This document shows, in pieces, positions 51,451 to 59,517 of a stretch of 64,000 nucleotides of DNA. The stretch covers positions 1-64,000 of the forward strand of contig JAJUGZ010000009.1 in NCBI GenBank assembly GCA_029265715.1. Reading direction: 5' to 3'. The position numbers and the translations under genes were made by a program. Every line of letters begins with the position of its first letter. Position 1 is the stretch's first letter. The DNA comes from Bacteroidota bacterium (lineage in GTDB: Bacteria; Bacteroidota; Bacteroidia; Bacteroidales; Prolixibacteraceae). Under the pieces are notes generated by a model. It did no database searches and had not been told where the DNA came from. It saw nothing but the letters and a program-made list of their open reading frames with translations.

Positions 51451-52918
51451 AATTTTTTTTGTGACAACTTTATTGGCATTGACGTTGGGTGGTTGTTTGC
51501 CAGAAAGGCCGCAGAATGCAGAAGAAACCGGTGTTTATCCGAAGGTTTTCCCGTCTGATTTTGGGGCCGCAGTTCCGGTTAACATCGCTCCTCTCAATTT
51601 TCGGGTCGATGAGGAATGCGACCGGGTTTTTCTTTCGGTACGTGGGAAAAATGAAAACCTTTTAGAATACAGTTTCGATGGGAACAGTGTGAAAATTCCG
51701 GTTGCAGATTGGTCGAAATTTCTGGACGAGAACAAAGGCGACAGCATTACACTGACAGTCTTTTTAAATCAGGATAAGCGATGGCTGAAGTATAAGGCGT
51801 TTAGCTATTTTGTGGCTCCGGATCCGATCGATCCTTTCTTGGTTTACCGGTTAATTTTTCCCGGATATCAAACCTGGAACATGATGGGAATTTATCAGCG
51901 TTGTTTGTCTGACTTTTCGGTTGATGTTGTTCTCGATAGCCGCCTGATGCCCTATACCTGTATGAATTGTCACGCGATGGCTGCCAACAATCCGGATAAC
52001 ATGTTGTTGCACTTGCGCGAGAATAATTCAGGAACGATCATTATCCAGGGAAAGAAAATTGAAAAGCTGAATACAAAAACACAAAATACCTTTTCGGCGG
52101 TAGGGTTTCCGTATTGGCATCCGTCGGCCAAATACATTGCATTCTCGATTGATAAGGTCAGACAATTGTTCCCGGCCTCGGGGCACGAGCGGGCACACGC
52201 TCTGGATATGGAGTCGGATATGGTTATTTATGATGTTGCAAAGAACGAGTTTATAACATCGCCCCTGATATTTTCGCCTGATGCGTTTGAAGCATTTCCC
52301 TGTTTTTCGCCCGATGGAACGACCTTGTACTTTGTAACTGCCAAAGCAACAGCAATGCCGAAGGAGCATCGGGATGTTCGCTACAGTTTGTGTGCTGTTG
52401 CGTTTGACGGTCGGACCGGGCAATTGGGGCAAACGGTCGATACGTTGATCTCGTCTGCGCGTTTTGGAAAGAGTGTGACAATGCCGCGGGTTTCTCCGGA
52501 TGGGAGGCATATTATGGTAACGGCAACCGATCATGGTAATTTTCCTGCCTATTACAAAGATGCCGACCTGTATCAGTACGATACCGAAGATTCTTCGCTG
52601 ATCCGGGTTGATATGCTTAACAGCGGCGATGTTGAGAGTTATCATTCGTGGTCGTCGAACGGCAGGTGGGTTGGGTTTGGCAGCCGTCGGATGGATGGGT
52701 TGTATATGAATGTTTATCTGGCTTATTGCGACAGGGATGGCGTGTTTCATAAGCCCTTCTTGTTGCCGCAGGAGGACCCCGATTTTTACCGGTCCTCGCT
52801 GTATTCGTTCAATATTCCGGAGTTTTCGGTTAAGCCGGTACAGGTGGGCCCGTACGACATTGAACGGGTTGCAAAAACATCAAAAGGTTCGCAGGTCCGG
52901 TTTGATACCACCCATTGA
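51440..52918 (+). CDS. CXXCH-containing PD40/TolB-like propeller lipoprotein, module 3
   Basis: Third propeller paralogue, 492 residues from ATG 51440; an in-frame ATG 14 codons upstream lies inside the previous gene and is rejected because it precedes the clear signal sequence MRNRIFFVTTLLALTLGGC (Cys19). N-terminal motif VPVNIAPLNFRV; haem-type motif CMNCH at Cys174-His178 (DNA 51959-51973); conserved His191. Propeller blades include SPDGTTLYFVTA, SPDGRHIMVTATDHG and SYHSWSSNGRWVGFGSRR. Overlaps the partner membrane gene by 11 bases. Last gene of the block; a bidirectional terminator follows. Confidence 0.82.
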   Translation: MRNRIFFVTTLLALTLGGCLPERPQNAEETGVYPKVFPSDFGAAVPVNIAPLNFRVDEECDRVFLSVRGKNENLLEYSFDGNSVKIPVADWSKFLDENKGDSITLTVFLNQDKRWLKYKAFSYFVAPDPIDPFLVYRLIFPGYQTWNMMGIYQRCLSDFSVDVVLDSRLMPYTCMNCHAMAANNPDNMLLHLRENNSGTIIIQGKKIEKLNTKTQNTFSAVGFPYWHPSAKYIAFSIDKVRQLFPASGHERAHALDMESDMVIYDVAKNEFITSPLIFSPDAFEAFPCFSPDGTTLYFVTAKATAMPKEHRDVRYSLCAVAFDGRTGQLGQTVDTLISSARFGKSVTMPRVSPDGRHIMVTATDHGNFPAYYKDADLYQYDTEDSSLIRVDMLNSGDVESYHSWSSNGRWVGFGSRRMDGLYMNVYLAYCDRDGVFHKPFLLPQEDPDFYRSSLYSFNIPEFSVKPVQVGPYDIERVAKTSKGSQVRFDTTH

Positions 52919-52939
52919 TTTATTCCGGTTCGAAAACAA

Positions 52940-52965
52940 AAAACCCGACTCGCAGGCCGGGTTTT
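52940..52965. terminator. Bidirectional terminator after module 3
   Basis: AAAACCCG (52940-52947) pairs with CGGGTTTT (52958-52965). The T-run on each strand is part of the stem, with TTTTTTGTTTT following on the minus strand, so it serves the convergent aminotransferase gene as well. Confidence 0.75.
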
Positions 52966-52987
52966 CAGTTTATATTTTTCAGGATGA

Positions 52988-54181
52988 TTATTTCAGAGTT
53001 GCCAACGCATTTTTAATGCGGTCGAGCGATTTGATCAGGTCGGCCTCCGAAGCGGCATACGAGATGCGGATACATTCCGGGGCGCCAAATGCTTCGCCCG
53101 AAACAACGCCGGTATAAGCATTCGACAGGATAAACAAACCCATGTCATCTGCATTATTGATGGTTACTGTGCCGTCCGATTTTCCGAAGAAAGAAGAAAT
53201 ATCCGGGAAAACGTAGAACGCACCATCCGGTTTGCTGACTTTTACACCCGGGATCTCGGCCAACTTGGCCAAAACCAGGTCGCGGCGTTTGTGGAACTGT
53301 TCAACCATGGCGTGAACCGTGTCAAGCGGGGCATTTAAGGCTGCAACCGAGGCAATCTGCGAAATGGAACAGGGGCCTGATGTGTACTGCCCTTGCAGTT
53401 TGTTGCAGGCTTTAGCCAGCCAGAGCGGGGCTGCAATGTAACCAATGCGGTACCCGGTCATGGCAAATGCTTTCGAAACCCCGTTTACCACCACCACACG
53501 GTCTTTAATTTCCGGGAATTGGGCTATGCTTTCGTGTTTGCGGCCATAGATAATATGTTCGTAAATTTCGTCAGAAATCACGATGATATTGGGGTATTTA
53601 ACCAATACATCGGCAAATGCTTTTAGTTCTTCTTTGGTATAAACGCTTCCGGTTGGGTTGCTTGGGCTGCTGAACAGAAAAGCGCGTGTTTTGGGTGTGA
53701 TTGCCGCTTCAAGCTGGGCCGGGGTGATTTTGAAATTACTGTCAACGGTTGTCGGAATGATGACATTTTTGCCTTCGTTCAGTTTTACCAACTCGATGTA
53801 AGTAACCCAGTAAGGGGCCGGGATGATAACTTCATCATCTTTGTTTATTAATGCCTGCAGGACATTGGCAATCGAGTGTTTGGCCCCGTTTGATACAATA
53901 ATCTGGTTGGTATTGTATTCCAGTCCGTTGTCGCGTTTAAGCTTGTCAACAATTGCTTTCAGTAACTGAGGATATCCCGGCACCGGAGAATATGTTGAGT
54001 AGTTATCGTCGATCGCTTTTTTTGCAGCTTCTTTGATGAAGTCGGGGGTGTTGAAATCAGGTTCGCCAACGCCTAAACTGATCACATCGATCCCTTTTTC
54101 TTTTAATTCGCGGCTTTTTTGCGCGACAGCCAGGGTGGCTGATTCGGATAAACATGCTACTCTGTCTGAAACTCTTTCCAT
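52988..54181 (-). CDS. PLP-dependent aminotransferase, aspartate aminotransferase class I
   Basis: A 397-residue fold-type I aminotransferase. Motifs are ISLGVGEPDFNTPDFIKEAA near the N-terminus, NGAKHSIANVLQA, the SNPTGSVYTKEEL region, and the Schiff-base lysine in VVNGVSKAFAMTGYRIGY, with a C-terminal Arg in ECIRISYAAS that binds the substrate carboxylate. These agree with the AspC/AspB subgroup Ib, which uses aspartate and sometimes aromatic amino acids; prephenate aminotransferase is a possible additional role. Single gene, ending at a bidirectional terminator, 122 nt upstream of the hydrolase gene end. Confidence 0.9.
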   Translation of the reverse strand: MERVSDRVACLSESATLAVAQKSRELKEKGIDVISLGVGEPDFNTPDFIKEAAKKAIDDNYSTYSPVPGYPQLLKAIVDKLKRDNGLEYNTNQIIVSNGAKHSIANVLQALINKDDEVIIPAPYWVTYIELVKLNEGKNVIIPTTVDSNFKITPAQLEAAITPKTRAFLFSSPSNPTGSVYTKEELKAFADVLVKYPNIIVISDEIYEHIIYGRKHESIAQFPEIKDRVVVVNGVSKAFAMTGYRIGYIAAPLWLAKACNKLQGQYTSGPCSISQIASVAALNAPLDTVHAMVEQFHKRRDLVLAKLAEIPGVKVSKPDGAFYVFPDISSFFGKSDGTVTINNADDMGLFILSNAYTGVVSGEAFGAPECIRISYAASEADLIKSLDRIKNALATLK

Positions 54182-54303
54182 AACTAACTTGGTTCTATTT
54201 TATTAATGTCTGATTTTTCGGGTGCAAGATATGAAAAATATTTGGTTGAAGTATTTTGCGCTTACAATTTTAAAATAAAATAGTGTTGTTTTTTTATAAA
54301 TTG

Positions 54304-55101
54304 TTATTTTGTGCAAAATTTTTCAAAGAATTTCTGAAAAATTGATTTTCGGCATAGTACGTCAGTATAATTTTTCAGGATGTGCAATTCCGAGTTTTTT
54401 ATTAATCGGTGAAGTTCTTCGGCCATGGCAACCGGATGGTTCGGATCGTCGGCCACACCAAGAATAAATGTGGGCACGTTCAGTTTTTTCAGGATTTCCC
54501 GGTCGGGCATGTCAGATAAGGCTGCATCGCGATAAATGCTGCGCATGTATTCAACCGGGAAATTAAGCCTTCGTCTGATCATCTCTTCCTGAATACCAGG
54601 CAGTACTTCTTCAACAAACGCCGGCGGGTCCGGGTTGATCCGCATGATCTTTCCCAACAGTGACTGATAATTTTCGGCAGTTAACTTATTTGCAATGCGC
54701 ATGTACTGCACTTTTTGGTCGCTACGCATTTCCCAGGCGGGGGGAGGTGTGACCAAAACCAGCGCTTTTACCCGTTCCGGATGATTTACCGCAGTAATCA
54801 GTGCTGTGCCTGATCCCATGGAGGTCCCTCCGGCAATGAATGTTTCAATTTGTAATTCATCGGCCAGTTCAATCAGTTCTTCTGAAAGTGATGGCCAGGT
54901 ATAGTTTCCTTCCGGATTTTGTCCGGCCGATTCAAATCGGATTAACCGGGTGTTAGCTGCTGCCGTGTTGAAATCGAAAAACGAAAAGTATGCGTCGGTT
55001 TCGATGGACGACAACATACCGTGCATCCAAAAAAATGGCTCACCCGAACCTTGTATCTGAAGGCTGGGGCGTACGAGGACCTGGGCGTTTAGTTTTTCCA
55101 T
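54304..55101 (-). CDS. Alpha/beta hydrolase
   Basis: A 265-residue cytosolic hydrolase. The nucleophile elbow AGGTSMGSG gives the catalytic serine at about residue 93 and the acid is probably in LGVADDPNHPVAMAEEL. The usual C-terminal catalytic histidine in a GH motif is not obvious in the last 30 residues (SELHILKNYTDVLCRKS); His in SELHIL is a weaker candidate. Substrate unknown. It starts 3 nt after the stop of the GroES-like gene, so the two are one transcription unit. Confidence 0.75.
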   Translation of the reverse strand: MEKLNAQVLVRPSLQIQGSGEPFFWMHGMLSSIETDAYFSFFDFNTAAANTRLIRFESAGQNPEGNYTWPSLSEELIELADELQIETFIAGGTSMGSGTALITAVNHPERVKALVLVTPPPAWEMRSDQKVQYMRIANKLTAENYQSLLGKIMRINPDPPAFVEEVLPGIQEEMIRRRLNFPVEYMRSIYRDAALSDMPDREILKKLNVPTFILGVADDPNHPVAMAEELHRLIKNSELHILKNYTDVLCRKSIFQKFFEKFCTK

Positions 55102-55104
55102 GGT

Positions 55105-55488
55105 TTATTCAAAAAGGCCTTCGTCGCGAATGATCATCAGGATTGAACTGTGAGGAAGAATGACGTATTTTTCCTTGTTGAATTCAATCTCCCAGCCGCT
55201 TTTGTGCAGGTACACAGCTAAGTCGCCTACCTTGGCCTGAAGCGGAACATACTTGACTTCGTCTTTTTGTTCTTTCCAAGGTTCGTCCACATCGGTCATG
55301 GCCGGAATCGGGTACCCCGGGCCTACTTTAACAATGTATCCACTGTGTATTTTCTCGTTTTCCTGGACCGACGGGGGTAAATATAAACCGGTCTGGGTTT
55401 GGCTTAGCGGGTTTTTAGGCTTGATCAGCACCCGGTCGCCAACCATGATAAATTTTTCGAGGTCTTTTTCTTCTATTTGTAACGACAT
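55105..55488 (-). CDS. GroES-like co-chaperonin family protein
   Basis: A 127-residue protein with the GroES beta-barrel: FIMVGDRVLIKPKNPLSQTQ at the start, GYIVKVGPGYPIPAM, then VGDLAVYLHKSGWEIEF and KYVILPHSSILMII at the end. It is about 30 residues longer than GroES, through an insertion around residues 75-90 (DEPWKEQKDEVKYVPL), and the mobile-loop consensus is only partly preserved. No groEL is nearby. Such an extra GroES-like gene is common in Bacteroidota; whether it works with GroEL is unknown. It is followed 3 nt later by the hydrolase gene, with which it is co-transcribed. Confidence 0.82.
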   Translation of the reverse strand: MSLQIEEKDLEKFIMVGDRVLIKPKNPLSQTQTGLYLPPSVQENEKIHSGYIVKVGPGYPIPAMTDVDEPWKEQKDEVKYVPLQAKVGDLAVYLHKSGWEIEFNKEKYVILPHSSILMIIRDEGLFE

Positions 55489-55637
55489 CCGGATTGTATT
55501 TTATTCGGCGCACAAATATACTATTTTCGCAACAAAAGATTGTGAAATAAGCCTCCGGTGTTGGGTATTGAATTTGTTTGCTAACACTGATTTTACCTGG
55601 CGCCGGAAAATAGAGAAACCTGAAAAACAAATTGATT

Positions 55638-55976
55638 ATGTCGGTTGTAAAATTAAATGAAACACCTGGTCACATTGTACGGCCTGGATTGAAAAGAACC
55701 TTGATCCATACGTCGAACCTGATGACCGTTGTTGTTGATTTTTCTGATGGTCCGTGGAGCGAGCCCGAACCACCTCATTCGCATCCACACGAACAAACTT
55801 CGTATGTAGCTGAAGGCGAAGTTATTTTCTTTTGCGAAGGGGAGCCGGAGCATCACCTGAAACCCGGCGATATGTTTGCCGTGCCATCGGGTAAGAAGCA
55901 TACCGTTCAGGTGCTGACCCCGACTGCCCGACTGATTGACAGTTTCAATCCGGTCCGGGAAGACTTTCTGAAATAG
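55638..55976 (+). CDS. Small cupin-domain protein
   Basis: A 112-residue single-domain cupin. The first cupin motif is HSHPHEQTSYVAEGEVIF with histidines and glutamate as likely metal ligands, and the second is FAVPSGKKHTVQVL with the last histidine ligand. The sequence between them has PEHHLKPGDM. Start at ATG 55638; a TTG two codons earlier also opens the frame. Function cannot be told from a bare cupin. Divergent from the GroES-like gene; followed 109 nt later by a TonB-dependent receptor. Confidence 0.85.
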   Translation: MSVVKLNETPGHIVRPGLKRTLIHTSNLMTVVVDFSDGPWSEPEPPHSHPHEQTSYVAEGEVIFFCEGEPEHHLKPGDMFAVPSGKKHTVQVLTPTARLIDSFNPVREDFLK

Positions 55977-56085
55977 GGGCAAAAAATGTTTGTTGGCATT
56001 ATATGCTGCAACTAAACGTTAAAAGCTGTTCCGGACTTCCGAACTCTGTTTAATAAAGCTATTTTAGCAGGATAATCGCAGGACT

Positions 56086-58407
56086 ATGGGGGCCGGAAGG
56101 TTTTTAACGATATTTTTTCTGGTTGCTGTTTCTTTTTTTGCCCGTGCGCAGCAATTGCTCACAGTAAGCGGGAATGTAACCGATTCGTCGAGTGGCGAGA
56201 GCCTGGCGGGGGCGGTTATTTCCATCGAAGGGATCAGTATGCCTGTCATGACCAATGCCTACGGTTTTTATTCCTTTTCTCTTCCAGCCGGCATCTATCA
56301 ACTAACGGTCAGGTTTATTGGGTACGAAATAAAAAATCTGACCTTGCAGTTACATGATAACCAGGTGTTTGATATCTCACTTTCAGAAACAGGGTATAAT
56401 CTCGAACGTATTGATGTCAGAGGTGACCGGAGCGACCACAATGTGTCGTCGACCGATATGGGTGTTGTGAAAATCAGTCCGAAACAGATTGAGAATATTC
56501 CGGTATTTTTTGGCGAGCACGACTTGATTAAGACAATCCAGATGATGCCCGGGATAAAATCGGCAGGCGATGGAAATACGGGTTTTTACGTGCGTGGTGG
56601 TGGTATCGACCAAAATCTGGTCATTCTGGACGAAGCCACGGTTTATAACACGTCGCATTTACTGGGTTTCTTTTCGGTTTTTAATTCCGAAGCCATTCGC
56701 GATGCCGAGCTGATGAAGGGTGTGATTCCGGCCGAATATGGCGGACGGGCCTCGTCGGTACTCGATATCCGGATGAAAGACGGAAACATGAACGATACCC
56801 ACGTGACCGGCAATGTGGGATTAATTTCGTCGAATATAACAGCTGAAGGGCCAATAAAAAAAGAAAAAAGTTCATTTATGTTCAGCGCGCGTCGCACCTA
56901 TGCCGACTTGTTTTTGAATTTTTCGGGAGACGAGGACTTGCGCACCACCAACTTGTATTTTTATGACCTGAACCTGAAAACGAATTTTCGGATAAATGCC
57001 CATAACCGCTTGTATCTATCGGGGTACCTGGGGCGCGACGATTTTTTGCTGCCTGGTCGTTTTGGGTTCGACTGGGGTAGTAAAACGGCAACGGTCCGCT
57101 GGAACCATACGTTTGGGGAGAAGCTTTTTTCCAATACGTCGATGATTTACTCCAATTACAGCTATCAGATCAATATCATGGAGGACACCAATGTGAAGAT
57201 CCGTTCGATTATCCGGGATTTTAACCTGAAACAGGATTTTGCATTATACCAGGCGACCAATAAAACATTGAAATTCGGGTTAAACCTGATCTTTCACAAC
57301 ATTGTTCCGGGCGAAATAAAAGCAAACCCCAATAGTGTTTACAACAGTTTGGAGTTAAAAGACCGCAAAGCGATTGAGTCGTCGTTGTATATTTCGCAAA
57401 GCCTGCCTTTGTGCGACCGGCTGAAAATGTACTATGGGCTCCGGTTGTCGTTGTTTGCGAATGTGGGGCCCGGCGATTTTTATCAGTTCGACGAAAATGG
57501 AGAGCTGCTTACCACGACTACCTACGATTCGTTTCATTGGGTAAAAACACAGGGCGGTCCGGAACCGCGGCTTTCGTTCAATTATCTGTTAGGAAAGGAA
57601 AGCTCGCTGAAAGCTTCGTATAACCGGGTTTACCAGTTTTTGCACCTGTTGTCGAATTCGATCTCGTCTACACCAACCGATTTGTGGCTGCCTAGCAGCA
57701 ACAATGTCAAGCCGCAACTTTGCGACCAATTGTCGGCCGGATACTTTCGGAACATGAAAGAGAACCGGTACGAAATGTCGGCCGAGGTTTATTACAAATG
57801 GCTTCAAAACCAGATCGATTATAAAAATGGAGCCGATCTGGTTTATAATTCGACGGTTGAGGCTGAGTTGGTTTTTGGGCGTGGCTGGGCGTATGGAGCC
57901 GAGTTTTTCTTCCGGAAAAATTACGGGCGTTTGACAGGCTGGACTGGCTATACCTGGTCAAAAACCATGCGTCAGTTCGACGATATCGACGAAGGGCGGC
58001 CATTCCCCGCGCGTCAGGACCGGCGTCATGATTTTTCCCTCGTTGGTATGTATGCCTTAAGCCCAAAGGTCGATATTTCGGCAACTTGGGTTTATAGCTC
58101 CGGAAATGCCGTCACACTGCCAAGCGGGAAGTATCAGATCGACGGGCAGTCGGTCGCGTATTACACCGAACGAAACGGGGGCCGGATGCCCGATTACCAC
58201 CGGTTAGACTTGGGGTTGACCTGGAACGTGAAGAAAACCGATCGCTTTGAATCGAGCTGGAATTTTTCGGTTTATAATGCCTATGCCCGAGAGAATGCGT
58301 ATTATATCTCGTTCAGGCAAAAAGAAGGTAATCCTGGCGAAACCGAGGCCGTACAGGTTTCGTTGTTTAAAATTATTCCGTCGGTAAGTTATAAATTTAA
58401 ATTTTGA
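56086..58407 (+). CDS. TonB-dependent outer-membrane receptor with carboxypeptidase-like domain
   Basis: A 773-residue outer-membrane receptor. Signal peptide FLTIFFLVAVSFFARAQ; a carboxypeptidase-regulatory-like domain (residues 26-115, GNVTDSSSGESLAGAVISIE); the plug, with YVRGGGIDQNLVILDEATVY; and a 22-strand type barrel ending in the classical VSYKFKF. There is no STN domain and no SusD, so it is a smaller class of receptor than SusC. The following gene encodes a DUF4249 lipoprotein, a common partner of such receptors in Bacteroidota. Substrate unknown. Confidence 0.93.
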   Translation: MGAGRFLTIFFLVAVSFFARAQQLLTVSGNVTDSSSGESLAGAVISIEGISMPVMTNAYGFYSFSLPAGIYQLTVRFIGYEIKNLTLQLHDNQVFDISLSETGYNLERIDVRGDRSDHNVSSTDMGVVKISPKQIENIPVFFGEHDLIKTIQMMPGIKSAGDGNTGFYVRGGGIDQNLVILDEATVYNTSHLLGFFSVFNSEAIRDAELMKGVIPAEYGGRASSVLDIRMKDGNMNDTHVTGNVGLISSNITAEGPIKKEKSSFMFSARRTYADLFLNFSGDEDLRTTNLYFYDLNLKTNFRINAHNRLYLSGYLGRDDFLLPGRFGFDWGSKTATVRWNHTFGEKLFSNTSMIYSNYSYQINIMEDTNVKIRSIIRDFNLKQDFALYQATNKTLKFGLNLIFHNIVPGEIKANPNSVYNSLELKDRKAIESSLYISQSLPLCDRLKMYYGLRLSLFANVGPGDFYQFDENGELLTTTTYDSFHWVKTQGGPEPRLSFNYLLGKESSLKASYNRVYQFLHLLSNSISSTPTDLWLPSSNNVKPQLCDQLSAGYFRNMKENRYEMSAEVYYKWLQNQIDYKNGADLVYNSTVEAELVFGRGWAYGAEFFFRKNYGRLTGWTGYTWSKTMRQFDDIDEGRPFPARQDRRHDFSLVGMYALSPKVDISATWVYSSGNAVTLPSGKYQIDGQSVAYYTERNGGRMPDYHRLDLGLTWNVKKTDRFESSWNFSVYNAYARENAYYISFRQKEGNPGETEAVQVSLFKIIPSVSYKFKF

Positions 58408-58410
58408 TTG

Positions 58411-59220
58411 ATGATGGTCCGGAACTTTTTATATATCCTGATTTTTGCGGCATGGGTACTGTTTCTTACCTCGTGCGAAAAAGTACTGGACCTTGAGCTT
58501 GAATCGGTTGATCAGGTTTTGGTCATTGAAGGAACTGTTGAGGAAAACGGTCAGGGAGCAATTGTCCGCATTTCGAAAACTACCGATTATTACAGCGACG
58601 GAACAACAAACCCAGTTTCAGGAGCCAGTGTAAGAATTATCAACGGCAAAGGGTTTTCGGCTCAGCTGGATGAAAATTCGCCCGGCGTGTACACCAGTCC
58701 GAATATAAAAGGTCGTAGCGGACAAACGTATTCGCTGGTGGTTGAGTACGATGGGAAAACTTACCAGGCCTCGTCGTATATGGGTAGCAGGCCTGAGATT
58801 CTCGACCTGCAAATGGCTTATCTCGACGGGATGGGGATTATCGACAGTGGTTACTCCATTGCCACGTATCTACACGACCCGGATGGCGAGGAGAACTTTT
58901 ATCGCATACGCTATTTAAAAAACGGGAAGGTAGTTACCGGTGCATATTCTATTGTGACTTTCTCCGATAAGTTGTTTAATGGCAAGGATATCGGGCTGGA
59001 TTCAGGCTATCTGGTTTTTCAGAAAAACGATACGGTCATGGTCGAGCTGATGGCAATTGATGAGGCGGTTTACAAATATTTTTCGACGCTCGATAACATT
59101 TTGGAAGGAATTGCGCCGCAATCGGCTGCTCCGGCCAACCCCGTTTCAAACATCAGTGGTGGGGCTTTGGGCTATTTTTCGGCTTATGCGGTCGATCGCA
59201 AGCAAATCATCATCCGTTAA
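58411..59220 (+). CDS. DUF4249 lipoprotein
   Basis: A 269-residue lipoprotein; the signal ends in LFLTSC (Cys at about residue 21), followed by KVLDLELESVDQVLVIEG, characteristic of DUF4249. The rest is a beta-rich domain with GASVRIINGKGFSAQL and YSLVVEYDGKTYQAS typical of the family. DUF4249 proteins are found next to TonB-dependent receptors and probably act as surface partners. The ATG at 58411 is chosen over the TTG at 58408 that abuts the receptor stop; ATG at 58414 is also possible. Only 3 nt separate it from the receptor gene. Confidence 0.87.
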   Translation: MMVRNFLYILIFAAWVLFLTSCEKVLDLELESVDQVLVIEGTVEENGQGAIVRISKTTDYYSDGTTNPVSGASVRIINGKGFSAQLDENSPGVYTSPNIKGRSGQTYSLVVEYDGKTYQASSYMGSRPEILDLQMAYLDGMGIIDSGYSIATYLHDPDGEENFYRIRYLKNGKVVTGAYSIVTFSDKLFNGKDIGLDSGYLVFQKNDTVMVELMAIDEAVYKYFSTLDNILEGIAPQSAAPANPVSNISGGALGYFSAYAVDRKQIIIR

Positions 59221-59517
59221 TCTTGACTTTTGAATGGCGAGAGTACAGAGCCTTTTTGCATATTCTGTATTTTATTCGCTATCTAATGTTCTGTAGAATA
59301 AGGTTTAGTTTTTTTTGAGGTTTAATCACGGTCGGGGGTTAAAACTACTGCCCGTTTTTCGACTGCCCGTCGGGGGTTAACAGGCGGCTTAACGAAACGA
59401 CATTAATTCCGTATCAGATATCTTTCTTACAGTTTTCGGATATCGTTTCGCTGTATTGTCTGAAAATAACTTATTCCGGCACAAGCGAATCTTTATAACT
59501 TTGGAATCAAAAGAAAA
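59221..59517. other. Intergenic region with short direct repeats
   Basis: 297 bases without a gene. It contains two identical 12-mers GTCGGGGGTTAA (59331-59342 and 59369-59380, 38 bases apart) and two copies of ACTGCCCGT nearby, together with a T-rich tract at about 59308. A candidate -7 box for the dehydrogenase gene is at 59496-59503. I see no hairpin terminator for the DUF4249 gene. Confidence 0.45.
59496..59503 (+). promoter_or_regulatory. Candidate -7 box for the D-2-hydroxyacid dehydrogenase gene
   Basis: TAACTTTG matches TAnnTTTG, 14 nt before the ATG at 59518. The -33 region (TTATTC) is a weak match. Confidence 0.4.

Noticed and set aside
52028-52750. 240-codon open frame on the minus strand
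   Set aside because: It lies wholly antisense to the module 3 propeller gene, has no family motifs, and is rich in unlikely Arg/His/Cys runs.
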